Shown here one piece after another: positions 15,381-23,009 of a DNA stretch of 39,096 nucleotides. Location: the NCBI GenBank assembly GCA_035650495.1, contig DASRHK010000022.1:1-39096 (forward strand), in the 5' to 3' direction. The DNA is from DASRHK01 sp035650495 (GTDB lineage Bacteria; Pseudomonadota; Gammaproteobacteria; Nevskiales; Nevskiaceae). Within the stretch, counting starts at the first letter, position 1; the number at the start of each line of letters is the position of its first letter. The position numbers and the translations under genes were made by a program. The notes beneath the pieces were generated by a model that worked only from the letters and a program-made list of their open reading frames with translations, was not told the DNA's origin and made no database searches.

Positions 15381-16757
15381 ATGCAACTGCACAACACCTA
15401 CACCGGCCGCAAAGAGCCGTTCGAGCCGCTCGACCCGCAGCGCGTGACGATGTACGTCTGCGGCCCGACCGTGTACTCGTACGCGCACATCGGCAACGCG
15501 CGGCCGGCGGTGGTGTTCGACGTGCTCGCGCGGCTCCTGCGGCGCAAATTCCCGAAGGTCGTCTACGCGCGCAACATCACCGACATCGACGACAAGATCA
15601 ACGCGGCTGCCGCGAAGGAGAAGGTCGACATCTCGGTGATCACGTCGAAGTTCGCGGCCGCGTATCACGAGGACCTCGCTGCGCTCGGCGTGCAGCCGCC
15701 CGACTTCGAGCCGCGCGTCACCGAGCATCTGCCGCAGATCATCAAGATGATCAACGCGCTGATCTCGAAGGGCCACGCGTACGAAGCGAAAGGCCACGTG
15801 CTGTTCCACGTGCCGAGCTATCCCGACTACGGTCAGCTCTCCAAGCGCGACACCAAGGAGCTGCTCGCCGGCGCGCGCGTCGAAGTCGCGCCGTACAAGA
15901 AGGACCCGGGCGACTTCGTGTTGTGGAAGCCGTCGACGCCGGAACTGCCGGGATGGGAGTCACCGTGGGGCCGCGGCCGTCCGGGCTGGCACATCGAGTG
16001 CTCGGCGATGAGCGAAGCGCTCCTCGGCGACACCATCGACATCCACGGCGGCGGGCACGATCTGATCTTCCCGCATCACGAGAACGAGCGCGCGCAATCG
16101 ACGTGCGCGCACGGCGGCGCGCCGTTCGCGCGTTACTGGGTGCACAACGGCTTCCTGCTGATGGACAGCCAGAAGATGGCGAAGTCGGTCGGCAACGTGC
16201 TGCTGGTGCGCGAGGCGCTGAAGCTCGGCCCGCACGAGGCGATCCGCCTCGCGCTGATCACCGGACACTATCGACAGCCGCTCGACTGGAACGACGACGT
16301 CGTCGCCGACGCGCGCAGGAAGCTCGATCGGCTCTATGGCGCGCTGCGCGATCTCGGCGATGTCGCGCCGGCTCGCGACGAGAAAGCGCCGCAGGCGTTC
16401 GTCGACGCGCTCGAGGACGATCTCAATACGCCGCTCGCGCTCGCGGAGCTGTTCGCGCTCGCGACTGCGGCGAACAAGGCGGAATCGGCGGAAGAGAAGG
16501 CGAAGCTGAAGGCGCAGATGGTCGACGCGGGATCGATGATGGGATTGCTTCAGCAATCGCCGCACGCGTGGTTCGCAGCGGCGGGAACGCAGAGCGACGG
16601 CATTGGCGAAGCGGAGATCGAAGCGCTCATCGCCAGACGCGCCGACGCGCGCAAGGCGAAGAACTTCGCGGAATCCGATCGGATCCGCGACGAGCTCAAG
16701 TCAAAAGGCGTGCTGGTCGAGGACGGGAAGGACGGTCAGCGCTGGCGCCGGCTTTGA
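15381..16757 (+). CDS. cysS: Cysteine--tRNA ligase
   Basis: The 458-residue class I aminoacyl-tRNA synthetase attaches cysteine to tRNA-Cys in the cytoplasm. It shows YVCGPTVYSYAHIGNA with the zinc-ligand cysteine C27 and the HIGN form of the HIGH motif (residues 36-39). WHIECSAM and GGGHDLIFPHHENERAQ supply further zinc ligands, and the KMSKS loop is KMAKS at 265-269. The length matches the usual 460 residues, and MQLHNTYTGRKEPF is the typical N-terminus, so I chose ATG 15381 over the upstream ATG codons at 15345 and 15376. The 3' end overlaps a small opposite-strand ORF by 57 bp. Confidence 0.97.
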   Translation: MQLHNTYTGRKEPFEPLDPQRVTMYVCGPTVYSYAHIGNARPAVVFDVLARLLRRKFPKVVYARNITDIDDKINAAAAKEKVDISVITSKFAAAYHEDLAALGVQPPDFEPRVTEHLPQIIKMINALISKGHAYEAKGHVLFHVPSYPDYGQLSKRDTKELLAGARVEVAPYKKDPGDFVLWKPSTPELPGWESPWGRGRPGWHIECSAMSEALLGDTIDIHGGGHDLIFPHHENERAQSTCAHGGAPFARYWVHNGFLLMDSQKMAKSVGNVLLVREALKLGPHEAIRLALITGHYRQPLDWNDDVVADARRKLDRLYGALRDLGDVAPARDEKAPQAFVDALEDDLNTPLALAELFALATAANKAESAEEKAKLKAQMVDAGSMMGLLQQSPHAWFAAAGTQSDGIGEAEIEALIARRADARKAKNFAESDRIRDELKSKGVLVEDGKDGQRWRRL

Positions 16758-16946
16758 CGCGCTCGGGTGCAGCCGCTTGCGGCGCGGCGTGCCGACGATC
16801 CAGCCGTCCTCGTTGAGGACAGTGGACGGGCGGGGCCGCCAGCCGTGCGGCAACGAGCGCCTGCAGAACACCTGCCTGCGCAGCACGCTCAGGTGATCGA
16901 CGCCGCTGGTGAGATCGCCGCCTTCGGACTGCGAGAACTCGTTCAT
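16701..16946 (-). CDS. Small hypothetical protein, 81 residues, overlapping the cysS 3' end
   Basis: The ORF starts with ATG at 16946 and has a good AGGGGG ribosome binding site 5 nt upstream. Its codons strongly favour G or C in the third position, like real genes here. It covers a space of about 190 bp that otherwise holds no gene, and its end overlaps cysS. The protein is basic (segments such as RRQVFCRRSLPHGWRPRP and PRRKRLHPS) and has no signal peptide or membrane segment. I recognise no family. The ribosome binding site lies in the 3' arm of a terminator-like hairpin after the upstream gene, so expression could depend on read-through. It might also be spurious. Confidence 0.5.
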   Translation of the reverse strand: MNEFSQSEGGDLTSGVDHLSVLRRQVFCRRSLPHGWRPRPSTVLNEDGWIVGTPRRKRLHPSASKPAPALTVLPVLDQHAF

Positions 16947-16995
16947 AAAAACCCCCTGCTCCGGGTGAAGCCTCATTCCTGGGATCGCAGGGGTT
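16947..16995 (-). terminator. Terminator-like hairpin after the inositol-monophosphatase-family gene
   Basis: On the minus strand AACCCCTGC (16995-16987) can pair with GCAGGGGGTT (16959-16950), followed by a run of five T residues ending just before the ATG of the small ORF. The 27-nt loop is long and the 5' arm lies in the last codons of the upstream gene, so it is a weak or conditional terminator. The 3' arm also contains the AGGGGG ribosome binding site of the small ORF. Confidence 0.45.
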
Positions 16996-17764
16996 GCGAG
17001 AAGGTTCCGAGGACCTCCCGGGCGATCCCGTCCGAAGCCGCGAACAGGATGCCCATCGGGACGCTGTTCCACATCAGCGTATCGCCGGTGCTGGATCGCG
17101 TCGCGCCGCCGGCCTCTTCGACCGCCAGCGCCGCCGCCGCGAAGTCCCACACCTTCCCGCCGCGCGGATTCAGGTAGAGCGCGGCGTGGCCGGACAACAG
17201 CTCGATCGAGCTCGCGACCGTGCACGCGAGACCGCGCGCCGCGAGCGCGAGTCCCGCGACACGACGCATCCATGCGACTTCGGCATCGGTCGACCAGCGA
17301 TTGAATGCGATGAGCGCGATGCGCTCGCGCAAGGGCAGGCGGGACTCCACCCGGATGCGCCGATCGCCCAACCATGCTCCGCCGCCGCGCCATGCAATGA
17401 CCGTACGGTTGCGTACCGGCTGATGCAGCACGCCGGCGACCGGCACGCCGCGCTCGACGTAGGCGAGCGTGATACCCCAATCGTCGAGCCCGCTCGCATA
17501 CAGCGACGTGCCGTCGAGCTCGTCGGCGAGCAGATAGGTGTCGGGCAGCACGTCGGGATTCGATTGCTCTTCCATCACGATCGGCGTGCCGCGGAAATCA
17601 CGCTCGAATGCCGCGCGCAGCACCTCGTGCGAAGCGCGATCCGCACGCGTGACCAGCGCGCCGGGCTCCTTGAGATCTCCGCGCGTGACTTTGCCCTGCA
17701 GGCGCAGCAGAAACTCGCCGCTCTCGCGGGCGTACGCGGCCAGACGGTCAGCGATCTCCTTCAC
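16973..17764 (-). CDS. Inositol monophosphatase family protein
   Basis: The 263-residue protein has the metal-binding set of the family: MEEQ (E65, E66), LADELDGTSLY (D81, D84, a variant of the usual DPIDGT) and KVWDFAAAALAVEEAGG near the C-terminus. These enzymes are magnesium-dependent and lithium-sensitive phosphatases acting on inositol phosphate, histidinol phosphate or PAP. The DELDGT variant and the overall sequence do not allow me to choose between SuhB, HisN or CysQ activity. It begins with GTG (17764). The divergent transpeptidase-like gene starts 17 nt away. Confidence 0.87.
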   Translation of the reverse strand: MKEIADRLAAYARESGEFLLRLQGKVTRGDLKEPGALVTRADRASHEVLRAAFERDFRGTPIVMEEQSNPDVLPDTYLLADELDGTSLYASGLDDWGITLAYVERGVPVAGVLHQPVRNRTVIAWRGGGAWLGDRRIRVESRLPLRERIALIAFNRWSTDAEVAWMRRVAGLALAARGLACTVASSIELLSGHAALYLNPRGGKVWDFAAAALAVEEAGGATRSSTGDTLMWNSVPMGILFAASDGIAREVLGTFSQPLRSQE

Positions 17765-17769
17765 GCCGG

Positions 17770-17775
17770 TAGGAT
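17770..17775 (+). promoter_or_regulatory. -10 box of the YafK-like gene, leaderless arrangement
   Basis: TAGGAT lies 6 nt before the ATG at 17782. No ribosome binding site fits in the remaining space. The match to the -10 consensus is moderate. Confidence 0.4.
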
Positions 17776-17781
17776 ACCGTC

Positions 17782-18510
17782 ATGCTTCGCGCTCGCCGTG
17801 CGTTCCTGCCGATCGTCGCAGCCGCGCTCATCGCTGGTTGCAGCGAGTCGGCGCGCAATCGCATCGACTTCTGGTGGAGCGGCGTGCGCGGCGGCTATTC
17901 GATCGACGAGCGCGTGCAGCAAGTCGGTCCGCGTGTCGAAGCGCGACTGCGTCCTTCGTTCGTCACGGCAGGCGTCGCTTATCCGCCCCACGAGCTCGCG
18001 TATCTCGCGTTCAAGGACACCGGCGCGCTGCAGGTCTACGCGCGCGACACAGCCGAATCGCCATGGACGTTCATTGCGAGCTACGCCGTGCACGCCGCGA
18101 GCGGTCACCTCGGTCCGAAGCTCCTCGAAGGCGACTCGCAGGTTCCGGAAGGGATCTATTCGATTGCGCTGCTCAATCCGAACAGCCGCTATCACCTTTC
18201 GCTGCGCGTGAGCTATCCGAACGACTTCGATCGGCAGATGGCGCTGGCCGACGGACGCACGAGACTCGGCGGTGACATCATGATCCACGGCGATCATCGC
18301 TCGATCGGTTGTCTCGCGATGGGCAACGACGCCGCGGAAGATCTGTTCGTGCTCGCAGCGCTCGCGGCGACGCAGCCGCCGATCGTCATCATCAGCCCGA
18401 CCGATTTCCGCGCCGGCGCGCCCACGACGTTGCCCGGCGATCCGTCCTGGATCGGGGCGCTCTACGCGCAGATCCGGGACGCGCTCCAGGTGTTCCCCAC
18501 GCCGCGTTAA
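17782..18510 (+). CDS. YafK-type L,D-transpeptidase-fold lipoprotein
   Basis: The 242-residue protein has a lipoprotein signal (AAALIAGC, cysteine about residue 20) and a YkuD-fold catalytic region near the C-terminus: MIHGDHRSIGCLAMGN, with H169 and catalytic C177. The spacing S-I-G-C without the longer SHGC insert is characteristic of the YafK (LdtF/DpaA) branch, in which the E. coli protein cuts Braun's lipoprotein from peptidoglycan rather than making cross-links. I infer a role in cell-wall remodelling in the periplasm. There is no Lpp-like gene in the window. The start is fixed by the signal peptide. Confidence 0.88.
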   Translation: MLRARRAFLPIVAAALIAGCSESARNRIDFWWSGVRGGYSIDERVQQVGPRVEARLRPSFVTAGVAYPPHELAYLAFKDTGALQVYARDTAESPWTFIASYAVHAASGHLGPKLLEGDSQVPEGIYSIALLNPNSRYHLSLRVSYPNDFDRQMALADGRTRLGGDIMIHGDHRSIGCLAMGNDAAEDLFVLAALAATQPPIVIISPTDFRAGAPTTLPGDPSWIGALYAQIRDALQVFPTPR

Positions 18511-18539
18511 CAGGCTGCTCACAAAATGCCGCGGCCGTG

Positions 18540-18545
18540 GCATAG
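18540..18545 (+). promoter_or_regulatory. Possible -10 box of the subtilase gene
   Basis: CATAGT lies about 62 nt upstream of the ATG, with CTCACA at roughly the -35 distance. The transcript would carry a leader of about 55 nt that contains a run of six T and six G residues before the start. The match is moderate. Confidence 0.35.
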
Positions 18546-18607
18546 TGCGCGCAGGGCGCTCGAAGACGCCCGTTCCATCGGTCCATTTTTTCGGGGGGTA
18601 TCGCCCA

Positions 18608-21193
18608 ATGCGTCGAACCATCGCGCCGCGCGCGCTCGCGGTGTCCGTTGCCGTTTTCCTGTCTGCGTGCGGTAGCAGCACGCCACTCTCCGGCGCCTCC
18701 GGCGTCGTCCAGCCGCCGCTCGCCGATGACGGCGTCGCCAAGGAATGCACGCCGCCCTCCGAGCGCACCAGTGAGCGCATCGCCGGGCTCGTCGACGGCA
18801 AGGTCGGCGAATTCATCGTGACCTTCGAAGGCAATGGTCCGCTGACGGCCGCGCAGAAAGGCATCCTGAAGAGCGTCAACGTCCCCGCGGTCGCCTTCCG
18901 TCATCTGCCGATCGCGGGCGTGCTTGCAACGCGCGTGCAGGCGCAGACGCTGATGCACACGCCGGGCGTACGCTCGATCCGCTTCAACGATCCGTTGGTC
19001 TACGAAGACGAGGAGGCCAACATCCTCACGTCGGTGACGCAAGCGCGCGCGGCTCCGCAGCTCCTCAACGCGAACGGTGAGCCGATCACCGGCAAGGGCG
19101 TCGGCGTGCTGGTCAACGACTCCGGCGTGGATGGCACGCATCTCGATCTGCTGTATCCGCTGCACACGATCCAGAACACGCTCGGCTACACCAATCTGCG
19201 CAACCTGATCGGTACCGCGATCGGCGACGGCTACGCCGAGAATCAGCCGTTCACGCCGGTCGAAGGCTTCCCGAACACCGACTTCGGCGGATCGCATGGC
19301 AGTCACGTCGCCGGCATCGTCGCGGGCGACGGCACGCTCTCGAGCGGACGTTACGTCGGCGTCGCGCCCGGCGCGAGCCTGATCGGCTACGGCTCCGGTG
19401 CAGTGCTGCTCGTGCTCGACACGCTCGGCGGCTTCGACTACGCGCTGCAAGTCCTCGAGGATCATCCCGGGTACAACCTGCGTATCGTCACCAACTCCTT
19501 CGGCAACACCGACGACGTCGGCAGCTGCTTCGACCCTGCCGATCCGACCAACGTCGCGACCAAGATGCTCGCCGACAAGAACATCGTCGTGGTGTTCTCC
19601 GCCGGCAATTCCGGCAACGGTCCCGACACCATCACCGGCAATTTCAAGAAAGCGCCGTGGGTGATCACGGTCGCCAACGCGCTCAAGAACGGCTTGCTCG
19701 ACGATCAGTCTTCGCGCGGATCGCTCGTCCAAGGGCCGTACGAAGTGCAGGTCGACGGCGAGACCTTCGTCGTCGAGGATCGCCCCACCGTTACCGCGCC
19801 GGGCACCAACATCGTGTCCGCGCGCGCGACGGCCGCCGATCCGCTGGCGCCGCTCGACACGTCCGACGACATCACGCGCGGCGACATTCCGCCGACGCTG
19901 CTGCCGTTCTACACGCAGAAGTCGGGCACCAGCATGGCGGCGCCGCACGTCGCGGGTCTCGTGGCGCTGATGCTCGAGGCCGATCCGACGCTCACCTGGC
20001 GCGAGATCAAGCCGATCCTCAAGCGCACCGCAACCAACCTGCCGGGCTACGAGCCGTGGGAAGTGGGCGCGGGCATGGCGAACATCGAGGCTGCGCTGCA
20101 GGAGATCCTGCATCTGCGCAGCGACTACGGTCTGCTCAACAACTCGCAGCGCTCGTTCAACGCGACGGTGGGCTTGGGCCCGGGCCGCGTCGACAACGTC
20201 GATCTGCATTTCACGCCGGTGGGCGCGCCCGCGGATTACACGTTCGACGTCGGTCCGAAGATCTCGCTCGTCATCGCGCAGTGGAGCCAGCCGCTCGGCA
20301 ACGCCTGCACCTGCGGCCTCGTGCTGATCGATCCTGCCGGCAATCGCTATGGCTCCGCAATCGCGATCCCCGCGATCGCTCCGAACATCGCCGCGAGCGG
20401 TCCTGGCATGGAAGGCACCTGGACGCTGCACGTCAGCGGCGTCGGCGGCTTGAACGTCGGTCCCGGCATCGACCTCGATCCGCTCGGGCTCACCAACGGC
20501 TACGCCGGACCGTCGACGCTCGGCGTGACGCTGCAGCAGTTCGCGGCGGGCGTTCCGCATGGACTCGAAGACACCGCCTCGCATCCGGCAAAGGACTTCA
20601 TCGAGCTCGCCGTGAACGAGCGCCTGGTCGACGGCTTGCCGAGCGGCTTCCATCCCGACGACCTGCTCACGCGCGGTCAGATGGCGGAATACCTCGCCGG
20701 CTGGGGCATGCGGCAAACGCGTGCGGTCGCCGATGCGCCGCTGTTCACGGACACCAGCGGCACGCTCGCGGCGGCGGCGGAAGTCGTCACGCGTCCTGGA
20801 ACGCCGATCATGGATCTGTCCACCGAATCGGCGCCGCTGATGATCGCAAACGGAACGACGTTCAATCCCGACGGCAACGTGACGCGCGAGGAGGTGGCGT
20901 TCGCACTCGTGCAGGCAATCGGTCACGCCTCACAGCTCGGTGTCTACGACAACGTCGAGATGTTCGCGCCGGACACCGACGACAACGCGGTGCCGGTGGT
21001 CGACGCCGACGAAGTCGCGCCGGAGTTCCGCAAGCACATGCAGGACGCGCTCGCGATGCGCATCCTCGACGCGGAATTCTTCGATGACAACGGCACCACG
21101 AAGGCGCGCGTGCATCCGAAGGCGACGGTGACGCGCGCGGCGTACGCCACGGCGTCGGCCCAGGCGTTCGTGATCCTGCCGTTCCCCGAATGA
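18608..21193 (+). CDS. Subtilisin-like (S8) serine protease lipoprotein with C-terminal SLH-like repeats
   Basis: The 861-residue protein begins with a lipoprotein signal (AVSVAVFLSAC, cysteine about residue 21). The catalytic triad of subtilases is visible: D171 in VLVNDSGVDGTH, H230 in SHGSHVAG and S442 in SGTSMAAPHVAG. An N-terminal inhibitor-like propeptide (about residues 45-130) precedes the catalytic domain. After a jelly-roll-like region come sequences resembling S-layer homology repeats, the first around 655-700 (FIELAVNERLVDGLPSGFHP then LTRGQMAEYL), the last near the C-terminus. ATG 18608 was chosen for the signal peptide; it is preceded by GGGGGG about 10 nt upstream. The protein should be a surface or periplasmic protease. 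It ends 4 bp from a convergent gene. Confidence 0.9.
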   Translation: MRRTIAPRALAVSVAVFLSACGSSTPLSGASGVVQPPLADDGVAKECTPPSERTSERIAGLVDGKVGEFIVTFEGNGPLTAAQKGILKSVNVPAVAFRHLPIAGVLATRVQAQTLMHTPGVRSIRFNDPLVYEDEEANILTSVTQARAAPQLLNANGEPITGKGVGVLVNDSGVDGTHLDLLYPLHTIQNTLGYTNLRNLIGTAIGDGYAENQPFTPVEGFPNTDFGGSHGSHVAGIVAGDGTLSSGRYVGVAPGASLIGYGSGAVLLVLDTLGGFDYALQVLEDHPGYNLRIVTNSFGNTDDVGSCFDPADPTNVATKMLADKNIVVVFSAGNSGNGPDTITGNFKKAPWVITVANALKNGLLDDQSSRGSLVQGPYEVQVDGETFVVEDRPTVTAPGTNIVSARATAADPLAPLDTSDDITRGDIPPTLLPFYTQKSGTSMAAPHVAGLVALMLEADPTLTWREIKPILKRTATNLPGYEPWEVGAGMANIEAALQEILHLRSDYGLLNNSQRSFNATVGLGPGRVDNVDLHFTPVGAPADYTFDVGPKISLVIAQWSQPLGNACTCGLVLIDPAGNRYGSAIAIPAIAPNIAASGPGMEGTWTLHVSGVGGLNVGPGIDLDPLGLTNGYAGPSTLGVTLQQFAAGVPHGLEDTASHPAKDFIELAVNERLVDGLPSGFHPDDLLTRGQMAEYLAGWGMRQTRAVADAPLFTDTSGTLAAAAEVVTRPGTPIMDLSTESAPLMIANGTTFNPDGNVTREEVAFALVQAIGHASQLGVYDNVEMFAPDTDDNAVPVVDADEVAPEFRKHMQDALAMRILDAEFFDDNGTTKARVHPKATVTRAAYATASAQAFVILPFPE

Positions 21194-21197
21194 CGCG

Positions 21198-23009
21198 CTA
21201 GAAGGAGTACTTCACCGACAGCTGCACGACGTCGCGATCGCGCAGGAGATTCTTCGCGCCGGCGCCGAAGTAATTCGTGTAGCTGACTTCGCCGCTCCAG
21301 TTGTTGCCGTAGCGCGTGATCAGCGCGGGCGTGAACGCGCGGCGGCCTTCGATGAAGTTGGAGAGCGGCGTCGGCGTGATGCCCTTGATGTCGTGCTCCC
21401 ACAACAGCGTCGGCTCGAGCTGCAGGATGCCGAACACGTTGTGATAGGTCACGCGCGCGACGGCCTTGTAGCCCCACGACCAGCGCGTCGGATAGCCGCC
21501 CTGCTGCTGCGGCAATCCCTGTGCTGCAGCCGTCGCCGCATCGCCCGGGAGATCGGTGGCCGGCGCGTCGTAGCGCAGCACCGACGGATCTTCCAGCGCG
21601 TGCACGTAGTCCGCGCCGAACTCGAGGAAGAAGGCGAGATCGTCGTTGTGCAGCCAGGCGCTCGGCCCGAACAGCTTGGTGAAGGAGAGGTCCATCTGGC
21701 TCACGTTCTTGCGGCGGAAGCCCTGGATGTACTGGCCGCCGAGCGTCGCGCCGGGCACCGGATTGATCTGGCTCGGCGCGCCGAGCTCGGCCAGCGTCAC
21801 TTCGACGTCGTCGAGCTGCAGCGGCTGGTCGTGCTTGATGCTGTACTCACCCTGCATGGCGACGCCGCCGAAGGGCAGGTTGGTGTTGAACGAGAATCCG
21901 TACATCTGGATGTTCTCGGGATATTCGATGAAGTAATTGCCGGTCGACGCCGGCGTGTCGCCGCCGCTCGCGCGCGAGGTCGAAGACACCAGCGGCAGGC
22001 GGCTGTGATAGTTCATCGCGTAGAAGCCGACGTCGATCTCGTTGGCGAACGGCAGCTCGCTGCGCAGCGCGACGCCGAACTGCTTGCTCTTGCGCGGCGT
22101 GCGATCGGCGCCGCGCGGAATCGCGCCGCCGAAGGGAACGCACTGCAGCCCGTTCACCGGCGGCGCGGCGCACGGTGCGGTGCCATCGGCGTTCTCGCCG
22201 GCGCGTCCGCTGTCGATCTGGCCCTCGACGCCGCCGATCGGTACCGAGTCGTTGGTCGACCAGAAGGTGCCGACCGCGTCGGGGATCGTGCGCTGCCAGC
22301 CGAGCTGATAGAAGAACTCGGCGGACAGATGGGTCACCACGTCGATCGACACCCACACCTGCGGCACGCCGAGGATGAATTCCTCGAGCTCCGCGCCCGG
22401 CGTGTGCAGCCGGTTCGCGTCGTAGGAGACGATGCTGTTGAGCCCGTTCTGGATCAGCAGCGCCTCGCCCCAGTTCAGCGTCTGCTTGCCGATCTTCACC
22501 GTGCCGGCGCGATCGCCGACGCGGAAGTTGCCGAACACGTAGCCGTCGAGCAGCGTCACGTTGTGGCCGTTGTGACCACGCACGTCATGGGTCTGGTGAT
22601 CGCGCTCCTCGAGCGGTGCGGTTCGGTGCGGGCTCGGGGCGTAGTCGGCGGCGTCGAACAGCTGCTTGCGCTCGATCACCGGGTTGTAGACGCCATTGCC
22701 GCGCGCGAACAGGCCGTAGTCGCCCCAGGTCACCGTGAGATCGGAGGTGAGCTTGAGCGGGGCGGTGACGACGTCGCCTTTGTTCCAGGCGAGATCGCCG
22801 TCGTCGGCGTTCTCGTAGAACGCGGTGCCGCCATTGCCGATGCCGATCAGGTCCGGCGCGCGGTCCTCGAGGCGCCACGCGGCGCCGGCGGAGACCTTGT
22901 TGTCGATGCGCGTGGTGACCGGGCCCCAGTCGAACGTGGTGGCGCCGGCGTCGACGCCGATCACGAGTCCGGCGGTTGCAAGCGCGAGCCGAGCGAAGGT
23001 TCTGTTCAT
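21198..23009 (-). CDS. DUF1302 family outer-membrane beta-barrel protein
   Basis: The 603-residue protein has a signal peptide (MNRTFARLALATAGLVIGVDAGA) and repeated amphipathic strands, for example GKQTLNWGEALLIQNGLNSI, RVTYHNVFGILQLEP and WSGEVSYTNYFG. It ends in QLSVKYSF, the terminal phenylalanine expected of an outer-membrane barrel. The overall sequence and length fit DUF1302, a family often next to lipid or hydrocarbon catabolism genes in Gammaproteobacteria. Its ATG at 23009 overlaps the stop of the VolA-like lipase gene in ATGA, so the pair is co-translated. I infer that it passes the lipase's lipid products through the outer membrane, a role that FadL has next to VolA in Vibrio. Confidence 0.88.
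   Translation of the reverse strand: MNRTFARLALATAGLVIGVDAGATTFDWGPVTTRIDNKVSAGAAWRLEDRAPDLIGIGNGGTAFYENADDGDLAWNKGDVVTAPLKLTSDLTVTWGDYGLFARGNGVYNPVIERKQLFDAADYAPSPHRTAPLEERDHQTHDVRGHNGHNVTLLDGYVFGNFRVGDRAGTVKIGKQTLNWGEALLIQNGLNSIVSYDANRLHTPGAELEEFILGVPQVWVSIDVVTHLSAEFFYQLGWQRTIPDAVGTFWSTNDSVPIGGVEGQIDSGRAGENADGTAPCAAPPVNGLQCVPFGGAIPRGADRTPRKSKQFGVALRSELPFANEIDVGFYAMNYHSRLPLVSSTSRASGGDTPASTGNYFIEYPENIQMYGFSFNTNLPFGGVAMQGEYSIKHDQPLQLDDVEVTLAELGAPSQINPVPGATLGGQYIQGFRRKNVSQMDLSFTKLFGPSAWLHNDDLAFFLEFGADYVHALEDPSVLRYDAPATDLPGDAATAAAQGLPQQQGGYPTRWSWGYKAVARVTYHNVFGILQLEPTLLWEHDIKGITPTPLSNFIEGRRAFTPALITRYGNNWSGEVSYTNYFGAGAKNLLRDRDVVQLSVKYSF

Noticed and set aside
18392..20926. 844-residue open frame on the minus strand
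   Set aside because: It lies antisense to the subtilase gene, which has a clear catalytic triad and signal peptide. The reverse frame has only RRR/DDR-type composition.
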